A DNA stretch of 64,000 bases from an uncultured Clostridia bacterium (GCA_934148985.1 CAKPDO010000003.1:7355-71354), one strand, 5' to 3'. Counted from the stretch's first letter, positions 35,178 through 44,628 are shown. Program-made: numbers and translations. Notes: generated by a model not told the origin, from the letters alone.

Positions 35178-35216
35178 TATTTATCCTTTCGTTTCTTTTA
35201 ATTTCTATGTTTCTTA

Positions 35217-35711
35217 TTATATATTCTCATATTCTCCTAAAGCTTTCTCAATAGCTTCTTGCTCTTCTCTAGTAACCTTATACTTAGAAACACCTTTTTC
35301 TATAGGTTTAGCATATATATTTGACATATCTCTAGAATATATCCCATTAAAAACTACCCCATCATTATTTTCATCAAGCATACATACAGCAAAACTCAAA
35401 TCGCTTCCTGTATCCTTAAAAGCATTATATCTAACAATTCCTATTTTTTGAATACACTTTTTTGATTTCTCATCTAATTCCTTATAATGCACTGATAATT
35501 TTCTTATCTCATCTTCGGCACCAGAAACTCTTCTCATATATGCTTCCAAGTCATCTTTTATATTTGTTCCATTTCCAAGTTTTTCCATAAATTCTTTATC
35601 TTTATTATGTATATTTTTTATTCGAATATTACTTACAATAGAGCAAATTAATAAAACCACATTCAAAATTAAAATTATTATTAAAAACAAATCACTATGT
35701 AAAAAATTCAA
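35217..35711 (-). CDS. DUF4446 family protein
   Basis: 164 aa. An N-terminal TM helix (about 9-28) is followed by a coiled-coil stretch and a C-terminal domain with IGIVRYNAFKDTGSDLSFAVCMLDENNDGVVFNGIYSRD, the hallmark of DUF4446 (PF14584). The gene is commonly found directly after parB near the origin of Clostridia, as here, 19 nt downstream of parB. The function is unknown; a role in chromosome-envelope linkage is suggested only by its position. Confidence 0.88.
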   Translation of the reverse strand: MNFLHSDLFLIIILILNVVLLICSIVSNIRIKNIHNKDKEFMEKLGNGTNIKDDLEAYMRRVSGAEDEIRKLSVHYKELDEKSKKCIQKIGIVRYNAFKDTGSDLSFAVCMLDENNDGVVFNGIYSRDMSNIYAKPIEKGVSKYKVTREEQEAIEKALGEYENI

Positions 35712-35730
35712 ATTTTTTCCTCCCAGTTTC

Positions 35731-36579
35731 CTATTCTTTTATAAGTCCAAGTATTCTTTCTAATTCATCATTATTAGTATAATTAATTATTATTTTTCCA
35801 CTTCTTTTTCCTGCATCAATTTTAACTTTAGTTCCAAAAAATCCTTGAAATCTATCTTCTATATCTTTATATACAACAGCATATTTATCAGCAACAGCTT
35901 TATTATTTTTTTGATGATGTATTTTCTTTTCGGCCTGTCTTACAGAATCCCCTCTTTCTATCATTCTGGTTGCCATTTCTAGCTGTTTTTTAGGGTCTGT
36001 AATTGCAAGTAATGCCTTACAGTGCCCCTCTGTCAATTTTCCCTGTTTTGCAAGCTCTAAAACCTCTGGAGCCAAATTTAATACTCTAACAGAATTTGCA
36101 ATACTGCTTCTTCCTTTTCCTAGAACCTTAGAAATTTCTTCTTGGGTCATATTATATTCATCCATTAAAGCTCTTATTCCCATAGCTTTTTCATATGCAT
36201 TCAAATCTTCTCTTTGCATATTTTCTATTAGGGCTATTTCTTTATTTTTCTTATCATCATCATCTCTAATTATTGCCGGAATTTCGTTCAATCCTGCTTG
36301 TTTTGCGGCTCTCCATCTTCTTTCTCCAGCAATTATTGAATAATATCCCTCTTTTTTTGAAACGACTATTGGTTGAATAACTCCATACATTTTTATAGAT
36401 TCTGAAAGCTCAGAAATTGATTCTTCATCAAAATGTCTTCTTGGTTGCTCTCTATTTGGCTCTACATCTGTTATTTTTAGATTTTTTAAACTATCATTTT
36501 CCTTTTTTATTTCTTCTTCTTCAACTGGCATTGAAAATAATGCATCTAATCCTTTTCCTAGTCCCGTTTTCTTTACCAT
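35731..36579 (-). CDS. parB: ParB/Spo0J chromosome partitioning protein
   Basis: 282 aa from ATG 36579, 9 nt after AAAGGA. The N-terminal box KTGLGKGLDALFS interacts with ParA. The CTP-binding ParB domain shows REQPRRHFDE, GVIQPIVV, AGERRWRAAKQAGLNEIPAI and the arm ENMQREDLNAYE. HTH: TQEEISKVLGKGRSSIANSVRVLNL, followed by LTEGHCKALLAI. A C-terminal dimerisation domain completes the protein. ParB loads on parS sites near oriC and recruits SMC. It is in an operon with parA. I could not find an unambiguous parS 16-mer in this window. Confidence 0.97.
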   Translation of the reverse strand: MVKKTGLGKGLDALFSMPVEEEEIKKENDSLKNLKITDVEPNREQPRRHFDEESISELSESIKMYGVIQPIVVSKKEGYYSIIAGERRWRAAKQAGLNEIPAIIRDDDDKKNKEIALIENMQREDLNAYEKAMGIRALMDEYNMTQEEISKVLGKGRSSIANSVRVLNLAPEVLELAKQGKLTEGHCKALLAITDPKKQLEMATRMIERGDSVRQAEKKIHHQKNNKAVADKYAVVYKDIEDRFQGFFGTKVKIDAGKRSGKIIINYTNNDELERILGLIKE

Positions 36580-36599
36580 TTGTATCATTCCTTTCCTTT

Positions 36600-37388
36600 T
36601 TATCTTGAGGCTCTAGCCTTTTGTTCTAATTCATTCCATTTTAAAAATTCTTTTGCAAATTTTTCGTAGCTTCTTGCTCCTTTTGACTTTGGGTCATATA
36701 TTGTTATAGGCATACCATAACTTGGTGCTTCACTTACTCTTACATTTCTTGGAATTACGGTTTTATATACTTTATTTTGAAAGAATTTTTTTACCTCTTT
36801 AACAACTTGATTTGCAAGGTTTGTCCTTATGTCATACATTGTTAAAAGAGCACCTTCGACATATAAATTTTTATTTAAATGTTTTCTTACAAGTTCTACC
36901 GTATTTAAAAGTTGCCCTAGTCCCTCTAGTGCATAGTATTCACATTGTACAGGTATTAATACACTATCTGATGCTGTAAATGCATTTAATGTGATTAGCC
37001 CCAATGATGGAGGACAATCTATTAAAATAAAATCAAATTCATCTTTTATTACATCAAGTTTTTCTTTCATCCTTTGTTCCCTTGACATCATTGATACAAG
37101 CTGAACTTCAGCCCCTGCAAGGTTCATATTTGAAGGAGATATGTATAAATTATTTATTGCTGTTTCTTGTATTACATCTTCTGCTGCAACATCTGTTATT
37201 AACAAATCATAAGTCGATAAATCTGATTCTTTTTCAATTCCAAGTCCACTCGTTGCATTTCCTTGTGGATCTGTATCTATTAACAATACCTTTTTCCCTA
37301 CTTTTGCTAAAATTGTACTTAAATTAACCGTAGTTGTGGTCTTTCCCACTCCACCTTTTTGATTTGCTACTGATATTATTTTTCCCAA
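36600..37388 (-). CDS. parA: ParA/Soj partitioning ATPase
   Basis: 262 aa, TTG start at 37388 with RBS GGAGGGAG. It has the deviant Walker A KGGVGKTT at residues 11-18, LLIDTDPQGNATSGLG, Walker B FILIDCPPSLG and the YGMPITIYDPKSKGA end typical of Soj. It drives origin segregation with ParB and, in Bacillus, also controls DnaA. It lies immediately upstream of parB. A TTG start may keep expression low. Confidence 0.97.
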   Translation of the reverse strand: MGKIISVANQKGGVGKTTTTVNLSTILAKVGKKVLLIDTDPQGNATSGLGIEKESDLSTYDLLITDVAAEDVIQETAINNLYISPSNMNLAGAEVQLVSMMSREQRMKEKLDVIKDEFDFILIDCPPSLGLITLNAFTASDSVLIPVQCEYYALEGLGQLLNTVELVRKHLNKNLYVEGALLTMYDIRTNLANQVVKEVKKFFQNKVYKTVIPRNVRVSEAPSYGMPITIYDPKSKGARSYEKFAKEFLKWNELEQKARASR

Positions 37389-37577
37389 TTTACTCCCTCC
37401 ATTTTGTATTTTTTATTATTTTTCTTTCTGTTTTTTATATATCATATAATATACAAATATTGATAATATGTCAATACAATATTTCAAATTTTACATTCGA
37501 CATTTTTCGACAAAATCTGTCATAAAAATTCGTATCTACATACTGACTACTATTTCTTTGAGATTTGTTCCACAAAA

Positions 37578-37623
37578 AAAGAATATAAAATTAAAATATT
37601 ATTTTAAACATTTTATATTCTTT
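37578..37623 (-). terminator. Terminator after the mnmE-mnmG-rsmG block
   Basis: 14-bp arms, AAAGAATATAAAAT and ATTTTATATTCTTT, lie just downstream of the rsmG stop on the minus strand, followed by a T run. It separates rsmG from parA. Confidence 0.8.
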
Positions 37624-37629
37624 CTTTTT

Positions 37630-38349
37630 CTATTTTAAAGGTTGCTTAGCTGGTGTTCCCGCTTTTCTTGGATATTTTTTAGGTGTTTCCTTTATTTTTT
37701 CAATTAATATAATATTTCTTTTCATATCTGTTTCAGGCAAACAAAATTCTTCAATATTAACTATCTTTCCGCCTAATTCATTTAAAGCATATTTTGCATC
37801 TTTAATTTCATCTTCAACTTGGCTCCCTTTCATACAAATAAGTTTTCCACCTAATCTCACAGTTGGCATCAAATATTCTAATAATACACTTAAATTTGCA
37901 ACAGCTCTTGAAACAGCAATATCAAATTTTTCCCTATATATTTTATTTTGTCCAAATTCTTCAGCTCTTGAATGAATTGTTATTACGTTTTTTAAATCCA
38001 AATTTTCTTTAACTTCATTTAAAAAATTAATTCTTTTATTTAAAGAATCCACTAAAGTAAATTCATTTTCTTTATTCATAATTGCTAAAGGAATTCCTGG
38101 AAAACCTGCTCCTGTTCCTATATCAACTATTTTCTCCTTTTTATTTATATATTTTTTTATAGTTAAGCAATCAACAAAATGCTTTAAAATTATATCACCC
38201 GGTTCTGTTATCGCTGTTAAATTGATTTTTTCATTCCATTCAAGTAGTAAATTCATATATTTAAAAAAATCATTTATTTGTTTTTCATTTATTTCTATAT
38301 CAATTTTATTTAATAATTGTATAAAATTATTTTTCAATTCCTTTTCCAT
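37630..38349 (-). CDS. rsmG: 16S rRNA (guanine-N7)-methyltransferase RsmG
   Basis: 239 aa. The class I methyltransferase SAM site is VDIGTGAGFPGIPLAI (about 78-93), with NLTAITEP before it and FDIAVSRAVANLSVLLEY, all typical of RsmG (GidB), which methylates G527 (E. coli numbering) of 16S rRNA. The C-terminal PRKAGTPAKQPL is conserved. It lies 17 nt after mnmG. The length matches the family. Confidence 0.97.
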   Translation of the reverse strand: MEKELKNNFIQLLNKIDIEINEKQINDFFKYMNLLLEWNEKINLTAITEPGDIILKHFVDCLTIKKYINKKEKIVDIGTGAGFPGIPLAIMNKENEFTLVDSLNKRINFLNEVKENLDLKNVITIHSRAEEFGQNKIYREKFDIAVSRAVANLSVLLEYLMPTVRLGGKLICMKGSQVEDEIKDAKYALNELGGKIVNIEEFCLPETDMKRNIILIEKIKETPKKYPRKAGTPAKQPLK

Positions 38350-38366
38350 TTAAATAAACATCCTTT

Positions 38367-40244
38367 CTATTTATTTTTGTTTTTCATTTGTAGATAAATT
38401 AAAAGCACATTTATATCGGCTGGAGAAACTCCTGAAATCCTTGAAGCTTGACCAACAGATAATGGTTTTATTTTATCTAATTTTTGCCTTGCCTCTAAAC
38501 TTAATCCTTTTATTTTCTGATAAACAATATCTTCTGAAAGGCTTTTACTTTCCATTTTTTTAAACTTTTCAACCTGTTCTTCTTCCATTTTAATATATCC
38601 TTCATATTTTATTTGTATTTCTACCTCTTCTTTTACTTGTACATCAAGTTCTGGCATTTCATCATCAATTTGAGCTAAATCATTATATGTAATTTCTGTT
38701 CTTTTTAGTAATTCTGAAAGCTTTGTACCTGTTGATAAAGGAGATGTATTTTTGCTAATCAAAAAATTATTTACCTTTTCAGATGGCTTAACAATAGTTT
38801 TCCTTAATCTTTCTATTTCTTTTTCTATATTAGCCTTTTTACTTAAAAATTTACTATATCTTTCTTCTGTTATTAAACCTATTTCATGTCCAATTTCTGT
38901 AAGTCTTAAATCTGCATTATCTTGGCGAAGTAATAGCCTGTATTCTGCTCTAGAAGTCATCATTCTATATGGTTCATTTGTTCCTTTTGTAACAATATCG
39001 TCTATTAATACACCAATATATCCTTGTGTCCTATCTAATATAATAGGAGATTTTCCCTTTATTTTTAAACTACTATTAATTCCAGCAATTAGTCCTTGGC
39101 ATGCTGCTTCTTCATATCCTGAAGTTCCATTCGTTTGTCCTGCAAAAAATAATCCCTCTATATCTTTATATTCTAGTGATAATTTTAATTTAGATGGGTC
39201 TATAGAATCATATTCTATAGCATATGCTGGCCTTGTAAATTCACAATGTTCAAGTCCTGGCAAAGTTCTATACATTGCTATTTGAACGTCTTCCGGCAAA
39301 GAAGAACTCATTCCTTGTGCATACATTTCGTCTGTATCTAATCCAATTGGTTCAATAAATACTTGATGTCTTGGTTTATCGCTAAATCTAACAACCTTAT
39401 CCTCTATAGATGGACAATATCTTGGGCCTGTTCCCTCAATTTTTCCCGCATATAAAGGTGACCTATGTAAATTTTCCCTTATTATTTTATGTGTTTCTTC
39501 ATTTGTATATGTTAAATAACAATCTTGTTGTGTGAATTCTTTTATTTCATCATCCAGTGAAAATGGTACAATATTTTCATCACCCTTTTGAACTTCCATT
39601 TTACTAAAATCTATACTTTTTCTGTTTATTCTTGCTGGAGTTCCCGTTTTAAACCTTATTAATTTAATTCCAAGTTTTTCAAAACATTTTGCAAGTTTAT
39701 TTGATGGAAATACGCCATCAGGTCCACTCTCTTTTGAATAATCACCAATAAAAATCTTGCCTTCCAAATATGTTCCAGTTGCAACAATAATACTTTTAAC
39801 ATTATATATTGCTCCTACATCTGTTTCTATAGATTTTACTTTTCCATTTTCAGTTTCAATATTTACAATTTCTGCTTGTTTTAATTCCAAATTCTCTTGT
39901 TTTTCTAATGTATGTTTCATTTCCATTTGATATCTTTTTCTATCTGCTTGTGCTCTTAAAGAATGTACTGCTGGCCCTTTTGATGTATTTAACATTTTAA
40001 TTTGAGTCATTGTTTTGTCAATATTTTTCCCCATTTCTCCACCAAGGCAATCTATTTCTCTTACCAAATGTCCTTTAGAGCTTCCTCCAATATGTGGATT
40101 ACATGGCATATTAGCAACAGCTTCTAAGCTTATAGAAAATACTAATGTCTTCATTCCCATTCTTGCTGATGCTAAAGCTGCTTCACATCCAGCATGTCCT
40201 GCACCAATTACTGCAACATCATAATCTCCTGCAAAATAATTCAT
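38367..40244 (-). CDS. mnmG: tRNA uridine-5-carboxymethylaminomethyl modification enzyme MnmG
   Basis: 625 aa, full length. The FAD-binding motif is [19 protein letters not shown] (about 12-30). The GidA signatures are present: [20 protein letters not shown] and the [29 protein letters not shown] box. With MnmE it installs the cmnm5 group on wobble uridine 34 using FAD and methylene-tetrahydrofolate. The ATG has an upstream GGAGGTT. About 210 bp separate it from mnmE; that gap holds an inverted repeat (GAACAAG/CTTGTTC near 40282-40299) but no gene. Confidence 0.98.
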   Translation of the reverse strand: MNYFAGDYDVAVIGAGHAGCEAALASARMGMKTLVFSISLEAVANMPCNPHIGGSSKGHLVREIDCLGGEMGKNIDKTMTQIKMLNTSKGPAVHSLRAQADRKRYQMEMKHTLEKQENLELKQAEIVNIETENGKVKSIETDVGAIYNVKSIIVATGTYLEGKIFIGDYSKESGPDGVFPSNKLAKCFEKLGIKLIRFKTGTPARINRKSIDFSKMEVQKGDENIVPFSLDDEIKEFTQQDCYLTYTNEETHKIIRENLHRSPLYAGKIEGTGPRYCPSIEDKVVRFSDKPRHQVFIEPIGLDTDEMYAQGMSSSLPEDVQIAMYRTLPGLEHCEFTRPAYAIEYDSIDPSKLKLSLEYKDIEGLFFAGQTNGTSGYEEAACQGLIAGINSSLKIKGKSPIILDRTQGYIGVLIDDIVTKGTNEPYRMMTSRAEYRLLLRQDNADLRLTEIGHEIGLITEERYSKFLSKKANIEKEIERLRKTIVKPSEKVNNFLISKNTSPLSTGTKLSELLKRTEITYNDLAQIDDEMPELDVQVKEEVEIQIKYEGYIKMEEEQVEKFKKMESKSLSEDIVYQKIKGLSLEARQKLDKIKPLSVGQASRISGVSPADINVLLIYLQMKNKNK

Positions 40245-40453
40245 TTATTTTAACCTCCATTTTTTCATATTTATTTTTTGTGGAACAAGAAACCTTGTTC
40301 TGTTTACATAATTTGCTTGTTTTATTTTTATAAATTTTGTATACCCATAATTTCTTTTATTTTTGTTTTTAAGGTGTTTTTTATTTTTATTAATACAGTT
40401 GTTGTTTTTGTTATAAAAATTCTTTATTTTGAATTCTGGTTTGTCTAAATTTG

Positions 40454-41822
40454 TTATTTACCCAAACAAAATCTGGCAAAAATTTCATTAATAATTTCTT
40501 CACTCGCTTCTTCACCTGTAATTTCTCCTAAATCACTTAAAACATCTTTTAAACTTATAGCAACAATGTCAATTGGCATATTTATATTTAAACTTTGAAT
40601 TGCCTTTTCTAAATTTTGAATTGCTTTTCTAATTTGATTTTTATGTCTTTCATTTGTAATTACAATATCATTATCAACATTTATTTGATTTAGATTAAAT
40701 AAATTGCTTATTTTTTCATATAAATCGTTTATTCCTTCTTTTTTTAATGCTGATATTTTTATAATATTTTCAAACCTTGAAATTTCTTGCGTATTTTCAT
40801 CTATTTTTTGCTCTAAATCAATTTTATTTAATATAATTATCGTTTTTTTAGGATTTACAATTCCTAAAATTTCAATATCTTCATTAGTCAAATCCTTACT
40901 TCCATCAATTATAAGTATAACTAAATCAGCATCTTTGGCATATTTTATAGATTTTTCTATTCCTATTTTTTCTACTTCATTTTCTGTTTTTCTTATTCCA
41001 GCTGTATCAATTAATTTTAATGGAATGCCATTAATGTTTACAAATTCCTCTATAGTATCACGTGTAGTTCCCTCAAACTCTGTAACAATCGCTCTATCCT
41101 CTTTTAAAATAGCATTTAATAAAGATGATTTTCCCGCATTTGGCCTACCTATTATTGCTGTTTTTATTCCTTCTTTTATTAATTTTCCGTTATCAAAAGA
41201 TTTTTCTAATTTTTCTAATTTAATTTTTATATTTTTTAATTTTTCATTTAATTCATCTTCCAAAACCTCTGGAGTATCATATTCTGGATAGTCAATTGAT
41301 ACTTCTATATTTGTCATTACATCTAAAATATCACTTTTAATCTTTTTTATTTCATCAGCTAAAAAACCCTCAAGCTGTTTAATTCCCTCTTTTGCCTCCC
41401 TTTCGGATTTTGCATTTATTATATCAATTACAGATTCTGCTTGTGACAAATCAATTCTTCCATTTAAAAACGCCCTTTTAGTAAATTCTCCAGGCTCTGC
41501 AAGTTCTGCTCCATTTTTTAAACAAATTTCAAGAATTTTTCTCATAACAATATTTCCACCATGAGAGTTAATCTCACACATATCCTCTGTTGTATAGCTT
41601 TTAGGTGCTTTAAAATAAGACACCAAAACTTCATCTATAATTTTTTCTCCATCATAAATATGTCCATATTGCATGGTATAGCCTTTAACTTTTGATATGT
41701 CTTTTTTGTGTATAGGTTTAAATATTTTATTCAAAATTTCAAATGATTTTTCACCACTCATTCTTATTATTCCTATTCCTCCAATTCCGTGGTGCCGTAG
41801 AAATTGACGCTATTGTACTCAT
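40454..41822 (-). CDS. mnmE: tRNA modification GTPase MnmE, requires a +1 frameshift near the N-terminus
   Basis: The start ATG 41822 has AGGAG 8 nt upstream and encodes MSTIASISTAP. The next codon in this frame is CGG (41789-41787), after which the frame soon stops. Skipping the single C at 41789 gives GIGGIGIIRMSGEKSFEIL and the complete MnmE: an N-terminal folate-binding domain, G domain with GRPNAGKSSLLN, DTAG (G3), NKID (G4) and the C-terminal FCLGK with the catalytic Cys. The joined product is 455 aa, the normal family length. A start at the internal ATG 41761 would lose the first 20 residues, part of the conserved ISTxPGxGGIGIIR motif. The gene is needed with MnmG for U34 modification. 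See findings for programmed frameshift versus sequence error. Confidence 0.93.
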
Positions 41823-41836
41823 TACTTTTCTCCTTT

Positions 41837-41918
41837 CTCAAAATGGACCGGGTCTTTTTTGTTCTTGCTCAAAATGGACCGGGTCCTAAATGAGCAATGG
41901 CCAAAAAAGACCCGGTCC
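41837..41918. repeat. Repeated GGACCGGGTC hairpin elements upstream of mnmE
   Basis: An 18-bp sequence CTCAAAATGGACCGGGTC occurs exactly at 41837-41854 and 41868-41885, and its core recurs inverted (GACCCGGTCC, 41909-41918), allowing alternative stems. An outer pair GGCCA/TGGCC (around 41898-41902 and 41924-41929) adds another. GC content is far above the surroundings. A variant CTCAAAAGGACCTGACCC occurs at 61282-61299. The gap between mnmE and jag (41823-42017) holds no gene. Confidence 0.7.
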
Positions 41919-42017
41919 CTTTTGGGCCATTTTTGCCATTTTGTGTCAAAAAAAAATCAAAATTCCATTAATCTTTTGCGATTAAAATCGGAACTTTGAC
42001 TTCTGATTTTTATATAA

Positions 42018-42728
42018 TTATTTTAAACTTATTATAATTCTTCTTCTTGGTTCTTCGCCAACACTTTCTGTTTTTACAGTTTTAGAATTTTGAAGCACTG
42101 AATGAATTATTTTTCTCTCATATGCTTGCATTGGTTCTAGTTTTACTGGTTTTCCAGTTCTTTCAACAGTTTTTGCTAATTTTAAAGCAAGATTTTCAAG
42201 AGTTTTTTCACGTTTTTCCTTGTAGTTTCCTATATCTAGTAAAACTCTTATTTTTTCTTCACAATCTTTTCCAGCAATTGAGGTTATTAATGTTTGAAGT
42301 GCATATAATGTTTCCCCTCTATAGCCTATAAGTATTGCCGTATCTTCTCCATTAATTGTAATTTCTAAACCAAATTCATCTTTTTTTATTTGATATTCTG
42401 CATTATCTCCTATCTGCTTTAAAAATTCATCTAAAAATTGCTTAACATTTTTTTCAGCCTTGTCTATATTTAGTTCTGATACAGGTTGTTTGTCTTTTTT
42501 GATGTGTCTTTCTTCATGATAATTCTTTTCATTTTTTTCTTCTTGTTCGTCTTTTAATGTTATTTCAACCTTTACAACTCTTGGTGCTAATATACTGAAA
42601 AAGCTTCTTTTTTCTTCACTTTCCAAAACTTTAACATTCACCATATCTCTAGAAACATTTAGTTTTTTTAGTCCTTTTTCTATAGCTTCATTTGTTGTAT
42701 TTCCCTCTGATATAATAATTTTAGGCAT
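42018..42728 (-). CDS. jag: RNA-binding protein Jag/KhpB (SpoIIIJ-associated)
   Basis: 236 aa from ATG 42728, 9 nt after GAGGAGG. An N-terminal Jag domain (GNTTNEAIEKGLKKLNVSRDMVNVKVLE, with FFSILAPRVVKVEI) is followed by a Lys-rich linker, a KH domain (AILIGYRGETLYALQTLIT, the GxxG being GYRG) and an R3H domain (RKIIHSVLQNSKTVKTESVGEEPRRRIII). KhpB regulates cell elongation and RNA metabolism. Its first 8 nt overlap the end of yidC. Confidence 0.96.
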   Translation of the reverse strand: MPKIIISEGNTTNEAIEKGLKKLNVSRDMVNVKVLESEEKRSFFSILAPRVVKVEITLKDEQEEKNEKNYHEERHIKKDKQPVSELNIDKAEKNVKQFLDEFLKQIGDNAEYQIKKDEFGLEITINGEDTAILIGYRGETLYALQTLITSIAGKDCEEKIRVLLDIGNYKEKREKTLENLALKLAKTVERTGKPVKLEPMQAYERKIIHSVLQNSKTVKTESVGEEPRRRIIISLK

Positions 42729-43725
42729 TATTTTTTGCCTCCTCTTTTTCATCTTTTAAAAATTTATCCAAGAATAATCTTTCAAAAATCATTAAAATAT
42801 TATTAACTAACCAATATAGAGCAAGTCCAAGTGGTGCGATACATGCAATTGATATTGACATTAATGGCATAAACCATGACATACTTTTATTAGCTTGTTC
42901 CATTGCATCATATTCTTCTTCGACTTTTGACTCTTTTCCATCACTTATTAATTTTTCATTTTTATTTTTCTTGCTTGTATTTGTAGTTAATTTTATTGAT
43001 ACAAATGATGAAATTACGTATAATGCTGGAATTATAAGAACTTTCAAATCTCTTAAGTCTTCTGTAGGTACTTTACTTAAGTCCAAACCTAAGAAATTCA
43101 TGTTTATATATGCTTGTTCTTTATAATCATTTATGTTAAAATCATTTTTTTCTTGACTTTCTTCACTATTTGTATTTTCCTCAATATTTTCAGAACTACT
43201 ACTATTTTGTTCTTCGTTTTCTTTTGTTTCAGTATTTTCTTTTTCTTCAACATTTTTGTTTTCATTTTCTAATTGGTTCATGTAATTTATTACAGCTATT
43301 TCTTTGTAATTACTTGTATTTCCTTTTTCAGAAACAACAGCTTCTAATTTCTCAATTACACCTGAATCGACCTTCTTCATGTATGTAAGTGGTGAACGAA
43401 CTAAATAAAATACTGCAAATAACAATATTATTTGTACTATTGCACTAAAACATCCAGAAAATGGACTAAGTTTTTCCCTTTTATATAGAGCCATAACTTC
43501 TTGGTTCATTTTTTCTGGGTCATTTTTATACTTGAATTGAATTTGTTTCATTTCATCATTTATTTTTTGACTTTTTTTCATTGTTTTTTGCTGATTTATT
43601 GATATAGGTAACATCAATATTTTTATAAGTATTGAAAATAATATGATTGCAAGTCCATAATTTCCAATAAATTCATATAAAAAATTTAAAACATATCCAA
43701 ACAAGTTTGCAAAAAAAGATATCAT
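42721..43725 (-). CDS. yidC: Membrane protein insertase YidC (Oxa1 family)
   Basis: 334 aa. The first TM (about 18-45, NYGLAIILFSILIKILMLPISINQQKTMKKSQ) contains the conserved Oxa1 start and basic cytoplasmic loop. A PFSGCFSAIVQIILLFAVFYLV segment follows near 95. Unusually, a roughly 60-residue Glu/Asn/Ser-rich low-complexity insert lies between TM segments (about 145-200). The last TM cluster ends ALYWLVNNILMIFERLFLDK. YidC inserts membrane proteins with or without Sec. No lipobox is present. It sits in the usual yidD-yidC-jag order. Confidence 0.96.
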   Translation of the reverse strand: MISFFANLFGYVLNFLYEFIGNYGLAIILFSILIKILMLPISINQQKTMKKSQKINDEMKQIQFKYKNDPEKMNQEVMALYKREKLSPFSGCFSAIVQIILLFAVFYLVRSPLTYMKKVDSGVIEKLEAVVSEKGNTSNYKEIAVINYMNQLENENKNVEEKENTETKENEEQNSSSSENIEENTNSEESQEKNDFNINDYKEQAYINMNFLGLDLSKVPTEDLRDLKVLIIPALYVISSFVSIKLTTNTSKKNKNEKLISDGKESKVEEEYDAMEQANKSMSWFMPLMSISIACIAPLGLALYWLVNNILMIFERLFLDKFLKDEKEEAKNNA

Positions 43726-43751
43726 ATACTCCCTCCATCTTTAGAAATACT

Positions 43752-43970
43752 TTATTTTAAAGGATCATATCCACCTTTTGAAAATGGATTACATTTGATT
43801 ATTCTTATTAATCCTAAAAATATTCCTTTTAAAGCTCCATATTTTTCAATTGCTTGTTTTGTGTATTCAGAACAAGTTGGATAATATTTACACCTTATAT
43901 TTTTACTTTCTAACCATAATGATATATTTTTTTGATACCAGCTGATTATTTTTATTAATATTTTTTTCAT
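43752..43970 (-). CDS. yidD: Membrane protein insertion efficiency factor YidD
   Basis: 72 aa. It contains the full UPF0161 signature: [56 protein letters not shown]. The protein helps YidC insert proteins. The start ATG lies one nt after the rnpA stop (TAAAATG), so it is translationally coupled to rnpA. That makes a correct rnpA reading frame relevant to yidD expression. Confidence 0.97.
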   Translation of the reverse strand: MKKILIKIISWYQKNISLWLESKNIRCKYYPTCSEYTKQAIEKYGALKGIFLGLIRIIKCNPFSKGGYDPLK

Positions 43971-43971
43971 T

Positions 43972-44320
43972 TTATTCCGATACTATGATTTCAGCTTTCT
44001 TAAAAATTTTATACATATCTTTTTTTATTTTTTTAAAATCAATTTCTTCTGCATTAACTTCTTTTTTTATTAAAAATACTATGCTATTGCCTTTTTGTAT
44101 TTCACTTTCAAAATTTTTATAATTTTCTCTTAAAAGCCTTTTTATTCTATTTCTTTCATTGGCCTTTCCTACTTTAGTGCTTATTGCTAGTCCTAAATAG
44201 TTGATTTCTTTATTGTTTTTCTTTATGAATGCTTTTAAATATTGACCTCCGCACGTATTTTCCCTTTGTTAATACTTGCTTAAATTCATAGTTTTTCTTT
44301 AACATTTTTGTTTGTTTCAT
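43972..44320 (-). CDS. rnpA: Ribonuclease P protein component, requires a +1 frameshift
   Basis: The span is 349 nt, one more than a multiple of three. From ATG 44320 the first 23 codons read [23 protein letters not shown]; the next codon is CGG (44251-44249) and the frame stops soon after. Skipping the single C at 44251 gives [24 protein letters not shown] and then [18 protein letters not shown], the RnpA signature, to a stop at 43972. The joined product is 115 aa, the family length. RnpA binds RNase P RNA and is essential in Bacillus. The shift site GTG CGG A has the same C-GGA form as in mnmE. An SD-like GGAGG spans the junction (44250-44246), but no good start codon follows it. Confidence 0.9.
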
Positions 44321-44405
44321 TTTTTCTCACATCCTTTGGCTAAATAAGCTTTTTTGTTTATTTTTCAAAACTATTAGCTTATATTAGCCCAAATGTGTGT
44401 TAATT

Positions 44406-44540
44406 TTAAGCACATAATCTTTTTCTTCCTTTTGCTCTTCTAGCTTTTAATACATTTCTTCCTGCTCTTGTAGACATTCTTGCAAAAAATCCGTGTACTT
44501 TTTTATTTTGTCTTTTTTTTGGTTGATAAGTTCTTTTCAT
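44406..44540 (-). CDS. rpmH: 50S ribosomal protein L34
   Basis: 44 aa: [22 protein letters not shown], then [20 protein letters not shown], the invariant L34 sequence. It is the first gene left of oriC and is followed by rnpA, 85 nt downstream, as in nearly all bacteria. A good promoter precedes it. Confidence 0.98.
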   Translation of the reverse strand: MKRTYQPKKRQNKKVHGFFARMSTRAGRNVLKARRAKGRKRLCA

Positions 44541-44628
44541 CTCTAAAACACCTCCACTTAAACTATGTTTTTATATATTATTTTCGTTTTACATATGCCT
44601 ATTAAACTCATAAAACGCAAGTGAAAAT

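Noticed and set aside
37561..37580. TTTGTTCCACAAAA as a parS site
   Set aside because: It matches only half of the 16-bp consensus and lacks the symmetric GTGAAACA arm.
40282..40299. GAACAAG/CTTGTTC inverted repeat between mnmG and mnmE as a terminator
   Set aside because: Neither strand has a T run after the short stem, so termination is not supported.
40704..41291. Long plus-strand frames opposite mnmE, mnmG, gidB and T4SS genes
   Set aside because: They are antisense shadows caused by AT-rich codon bias of the minus-strand genes.
40454..44320. Genetic-code change making CGG a non-Arg or fully unassigned codon
   Set aside because: The ABC ATPase encodes the invariant Arg of SGGQDQR with CGG, so at least that block reads it as Arg; a rare or hungry codon is a simpler idea.
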